This document shows positions 40,980 to 42,841 of a stretch of 42,841 nt of DNA, piece after piece. The DNA comes from Deltaproteobacteria bacterium. Its GTDB lineage: Bacteria; Myxococcota; JACPTQ01. Made by a program: the position numbers and the translations under genes. How positions within the stretch are numbered: position 1 is the first letter of the stretch; every line of letters starts with the position of its first letter. Location: the NCBI GenBank assembly GCA_016192705.1, contig JACPTQ010000084.1, positions 1 through 42,841 of the forward strand, written 5' to 3'. The notes beneath the pieces were generated by a model. It ran no database searches. It saw only the letters and a program-made list of their open reading frames with translations, and was not told the DNA's origin.

Positions 40980-41855
40980 TCACCACGTCGACGCGCCGAG
41001 TCGAGCAGAGCAGCGTCGCGCCGCGCGATTGCCAGCCGCGAGGGCGTGACCGATGTCGTCGGGCGCGTCGACGGTCGACGCGAGAAAACCGGCCATGAAG
41101 GCGTCGCCGGCCCCCGTCGTGTCGACGGGTCGAATGCCACGCGTGGCTCGAAAGACGTCGCCCGCGTTTGACAGTGCGGTCGCGCCCGTCTTACCGAGCG
41201 TCACAACGACGACCGGCGCTCGCATCGAGAGTCCCGGCAACGTGACGAGTTCGTCGGCACTCACTTTCACGACATCCGCTAATTCAGCGAACTCATTCAC
41301 CGCATCGATCATCTCGCGCGCGCTCGACCAAAGGTGCGGCCGCAGGTTCGGGTCGAACGTCACACGCACGCCCGCTTTTTGCGCGACATGAATCGCTCGC
41401 TCCGTCGCATCCCGCGCAGTGCGCTCCATGAGAACGTTCGAGCCAAAATGAAAAACCTCCGCGCGCCCAATCAGGTCAAGGAATTGCGCGCCCCCCACAA
41501 AAAACCGATCCGCCGTCGGAGCGCCGTACCCCGCGAACGAACGCTCGCCGTGTTTGTCGATGGCGACAAACGAAAGCCCCGTCGGTCGCGCCGCATACCG
41601 CTCGCATGCACTCACGTCGACGCCAGCGCGTGCAAGCCGCGTCAGCAAGTATTCGCCAAACGCGTCGTCGCCGACCGCCCCCGCAAACGCCGCCCGCACG
41701 CCGAGACGCGCGAGCCCGTAAGCGACATTCGCCGGTGCGCCACCCAGCATCCGATGAAACGTCGGAGTCGACCCGAGCGCGCCGCGCCGCGCTGCGACCA
41801 AATCGACGAGCGCCTCGCCGTAGCAGACGACGCGTGGAGAATCTCGCTTCGTCAC
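40980..41855 (-). CDS. PfkB-family carbohydrate kinase
   Basis: This 291-residue ribokinase-fold enzyme begins VVCYGEALVDLV. It has FHRMLGGAPANVAYGLARLG (substrate-side Gly pair and Asn), VTFDPNLRPHLW and the PfkB signature 2, DTTGAGDAFMAGFLAS, with the catalytic Asp. The pattern FDPNxR is common in fructokinases and KDG kinases, but the sugar is uncertain. GTG 41855 overlaps the recO stop (GTGA); GTG 41864 is possible. Confidence 0.9.
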   Translation of the reverse strand: MTKRDSPRVVCYGEALVDLVAARRGALGSTPTFHRMLGGAPANVAYGLARLGVRAAFAGAVGDDAFGEYLLTRLARAGVDVSACERYAARPTGLSFVAIDKHGERSFAGYGAPTADRFFVGGAQFLDLIGRAEVFHFGSNVLMERTARDATERAIHVAQKAGVRVTFDPNLRPHLWSSAREMIDAVNEFAELADVVKVSADELVTLPGLSMRAPVVVVTLGKTGATALSNAGDVFRATRGIRPVDTTGAGDAFMAGFLASTVDAPDDIGHALAAGNRAARRCSARLGASTW

Positions 41856-42607
41856 TTCCAGCACGCGAGCTCAAGCTCCGCGACCGCAAACGCCCGCGCC
41901 TTCATGCGACGCGCGAGCTGATACTCGACAAAGGCACCGATGGCGTTTGTGACCGGCCGATACGCAGCCCGCGCAAGCACAACCGACGCCTCCTCGGCCG
42001 CGATCGCCGCGAGGCTTCGCACGGAACCCGGCGCCAAGCGATGCACCGCCGGCGTCTCGCACCGCTCGCAAACGACGCCCGCGCGCGACGGGTCGAACCC
42101 CACGACGTCAACGATGCCGCATCCAACGCACGCATCCACAACCGGCGAAAGCCCCGCCGCCCCGAGCGCACGCAACTCCGCGGCGACAATGAGATCGCCG
42201 CGCACATCCGCCGTCGCACATCGATCAAGCGCCCAGCCCGCCGCACGATAGAGATCGCTGTTCGCCTCACGCTCGCGCCCGAGTTCCCTCACAAGTTCGG
42301 CCACGTACGTCGCGACTGCGATACGCCACAAGTCCCGCCGAATCCCAAGCCGCGCGGTGCGAACCTCGGCCTCGTACAAGAAGGCGAGCGGCGTTCCGCG
42401 CCGTTCACGATACCGCACTGAAACCGTCGAGAACGGTTCGAGCGCTCCCCCGAATCGCCGCAAACTCGCGCGCGCCGCCTTTGCAACCCCCGATAACCTC
42501 CCAACTTCTTCCGTCAAAAGGTGAACAATGCGATCCGTCTCGCCAACATCGATTCCGCCCAAAACAATCGACTCTGTCCACCGTGCGCCCTTTGCTTCCA
42601 TGCCCAT
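41852..42607 (-). CDS. recO: DNA repair protein RecO
   Basis: RecO loads RecA with RecR during recombinational repair. The 251-residue protein has the N-terminal OB fold (ESIVLGGIDVGETDRIVHLL) and the helical core (VATYVAELVRELG). A four-cysteine zinc site (CVGCGI and CERC) is like that of Deinococcus RecO. ATG 42607 is used; ATG 42601 would remove two residues. Only 38 bases separate its start from repeat copy C, so its promoter may lie in the repeat. Confidence 0.92.
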   Translation of the reverse strand: MGMEAKGARWTESIVLGGIDVGETDRIVHLLTEEVGRLSGVAKAARASLRRFGGALEPFSTVSVRYRERRGTPLAFLYEAEVRTARLGIRRDLWRIAVATYVAELVRELGREREANSDLYRAAGWALDRCATADVRGDLIVAAELRALGAAGLSPVVDACVGCGIVDVVGFDPSRAGVVCERCETPAVHRLAPGSVRSLAAIAAEEASVVLARAAYRPVTNAIGAFVEYQLARRMKARAFAVAELELACWK

Positions 42608-42645
42608 CGCGCGCGAGTAGACCCCGCCGCACGAACCGATTGCAA

Positions 42646-42841
42646 GGGGGTCATTCCCGGATAACGGGCAACATTTGCGTGGGGCGGGCGGGGTCTGGGC
42701 TCGCGTCGGCTCGCGGAAGTCCTCGGGTCTGACATTAGATGTGAGTCTGTACGAAAGAAATCAAACATCATGAGAACGGCAATTCCACGCCCCATCGGCA
42801 CCTCATCCCCTGCGGACGCGAGCCTTCGCTTGCCCAGACCC
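42646..42841 (-). repeat. Dispersed TIR element, copy C (right end of window)
   Basis: This is the reverse-complement copy of the element. GGGTCTGGGCTCGCGTCGGC (42691-42710) is one end, and CTTCGCTTGCCCAGACCC at the last bases of the window is the other. The outer motif TCATTCCCGGATAACGGGC (42651-42669) corresponds to that beside copies A and B. The window stops exactly at the terminal repeat. No gene is seen in 42608-42841. Confidence 0.8.

Overview
The window comes from a diderm, GC-rich bacterium. It carries Mla, Lol, BAM, Lpx and Tol-Pal envelope genes. The gene order lysS-lolC-lolD-bamA-ompH-lpxD-fabZ-lpxA, the lipoproteins rich in Asp-Ala-Gly runs, and a Cys-rich motif of the DGxxNGxETGxDCGG type all point to a Myxococcota (former Deltaproteobacteria) relative. 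This lineage call is inference; no rRNA gene is present.

Layout. 1-0.3 kb: dispersed repeat, copy A. 0.3-3.8 kb: a translationally coupled Mla-type lipid transport operon with two permeases, an ATPase and an MCE protein. 3.8-7.5 kb: a membrane protein, homoserine kinase (thrB), a HEAT-like repeat protein and a methyltransferase. 7.6-8.4 kb: a Fur-box-like operator followed by bfd and bfr (iron storage and release). 8.4-18.4 kb, minus strand: one long envelope cluster, lysS-lolC-lolD-bamA-ompH-lpxD-fabZ-lpxA-phzF. 18.5-19.1 kb: a composite inverted repeat containing repeat copy B. 19.1-20.5 kb: a secreted or lipoprotein of unknown function. 20.6-25.5 kb: tolR-tolA, then a vapBC toxin-antitoxin pair, then tolB-pal-thiE. 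25.5-31.7 kb, minus strand: VOC protein, proA, rsfS, rlmH and a two-propeller NHL lipoprotein. 31.8-32.6 kb: a HTH-cupin regulator ending in a MITE-like repeat. 32.6-39.5 kb: a secretome block with a His/Gly-rich lipoprotein, an EF-hand protein, a large PA14-like protein with a C-terminal zincin motif, and a divergent subtilisin-like lipoprotein. 39.5-40.0 kb: three different repeat structures in a row. 40.0-42.6 kb, minus strand: recO, a PfkB sugar kinase and an unknown helical protein. 42.65-42.84 kb: repeat copy C.

The core genes serve outer-membrane biogenesis: phospholipid traffic (Mla), lipoprotein release (LolCD), beta-barrel assembly (BamA, OmpH/Skp), lipid A synthesis (LpxA, LpxD, FabZ) and Tol-Pal constriction. 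The most distinctive material is the repeat DNA. A roughly 150-200 bp element with terminal inverted repeats occurs at both window ends and in the middle. A palindromic ACCACAGAG-type repeat encodes most of the BamA signal peptide, and a half copy does the same for Pal. A MITE supplies the C-terminus and stop codon of a regulator, and a 21-bp minisatellite lies next to two periodic hairpins. I found no tRNA, rRNA, CRISPR array or prophage, and no convincing new multi-gene defence or biosynthetic system.
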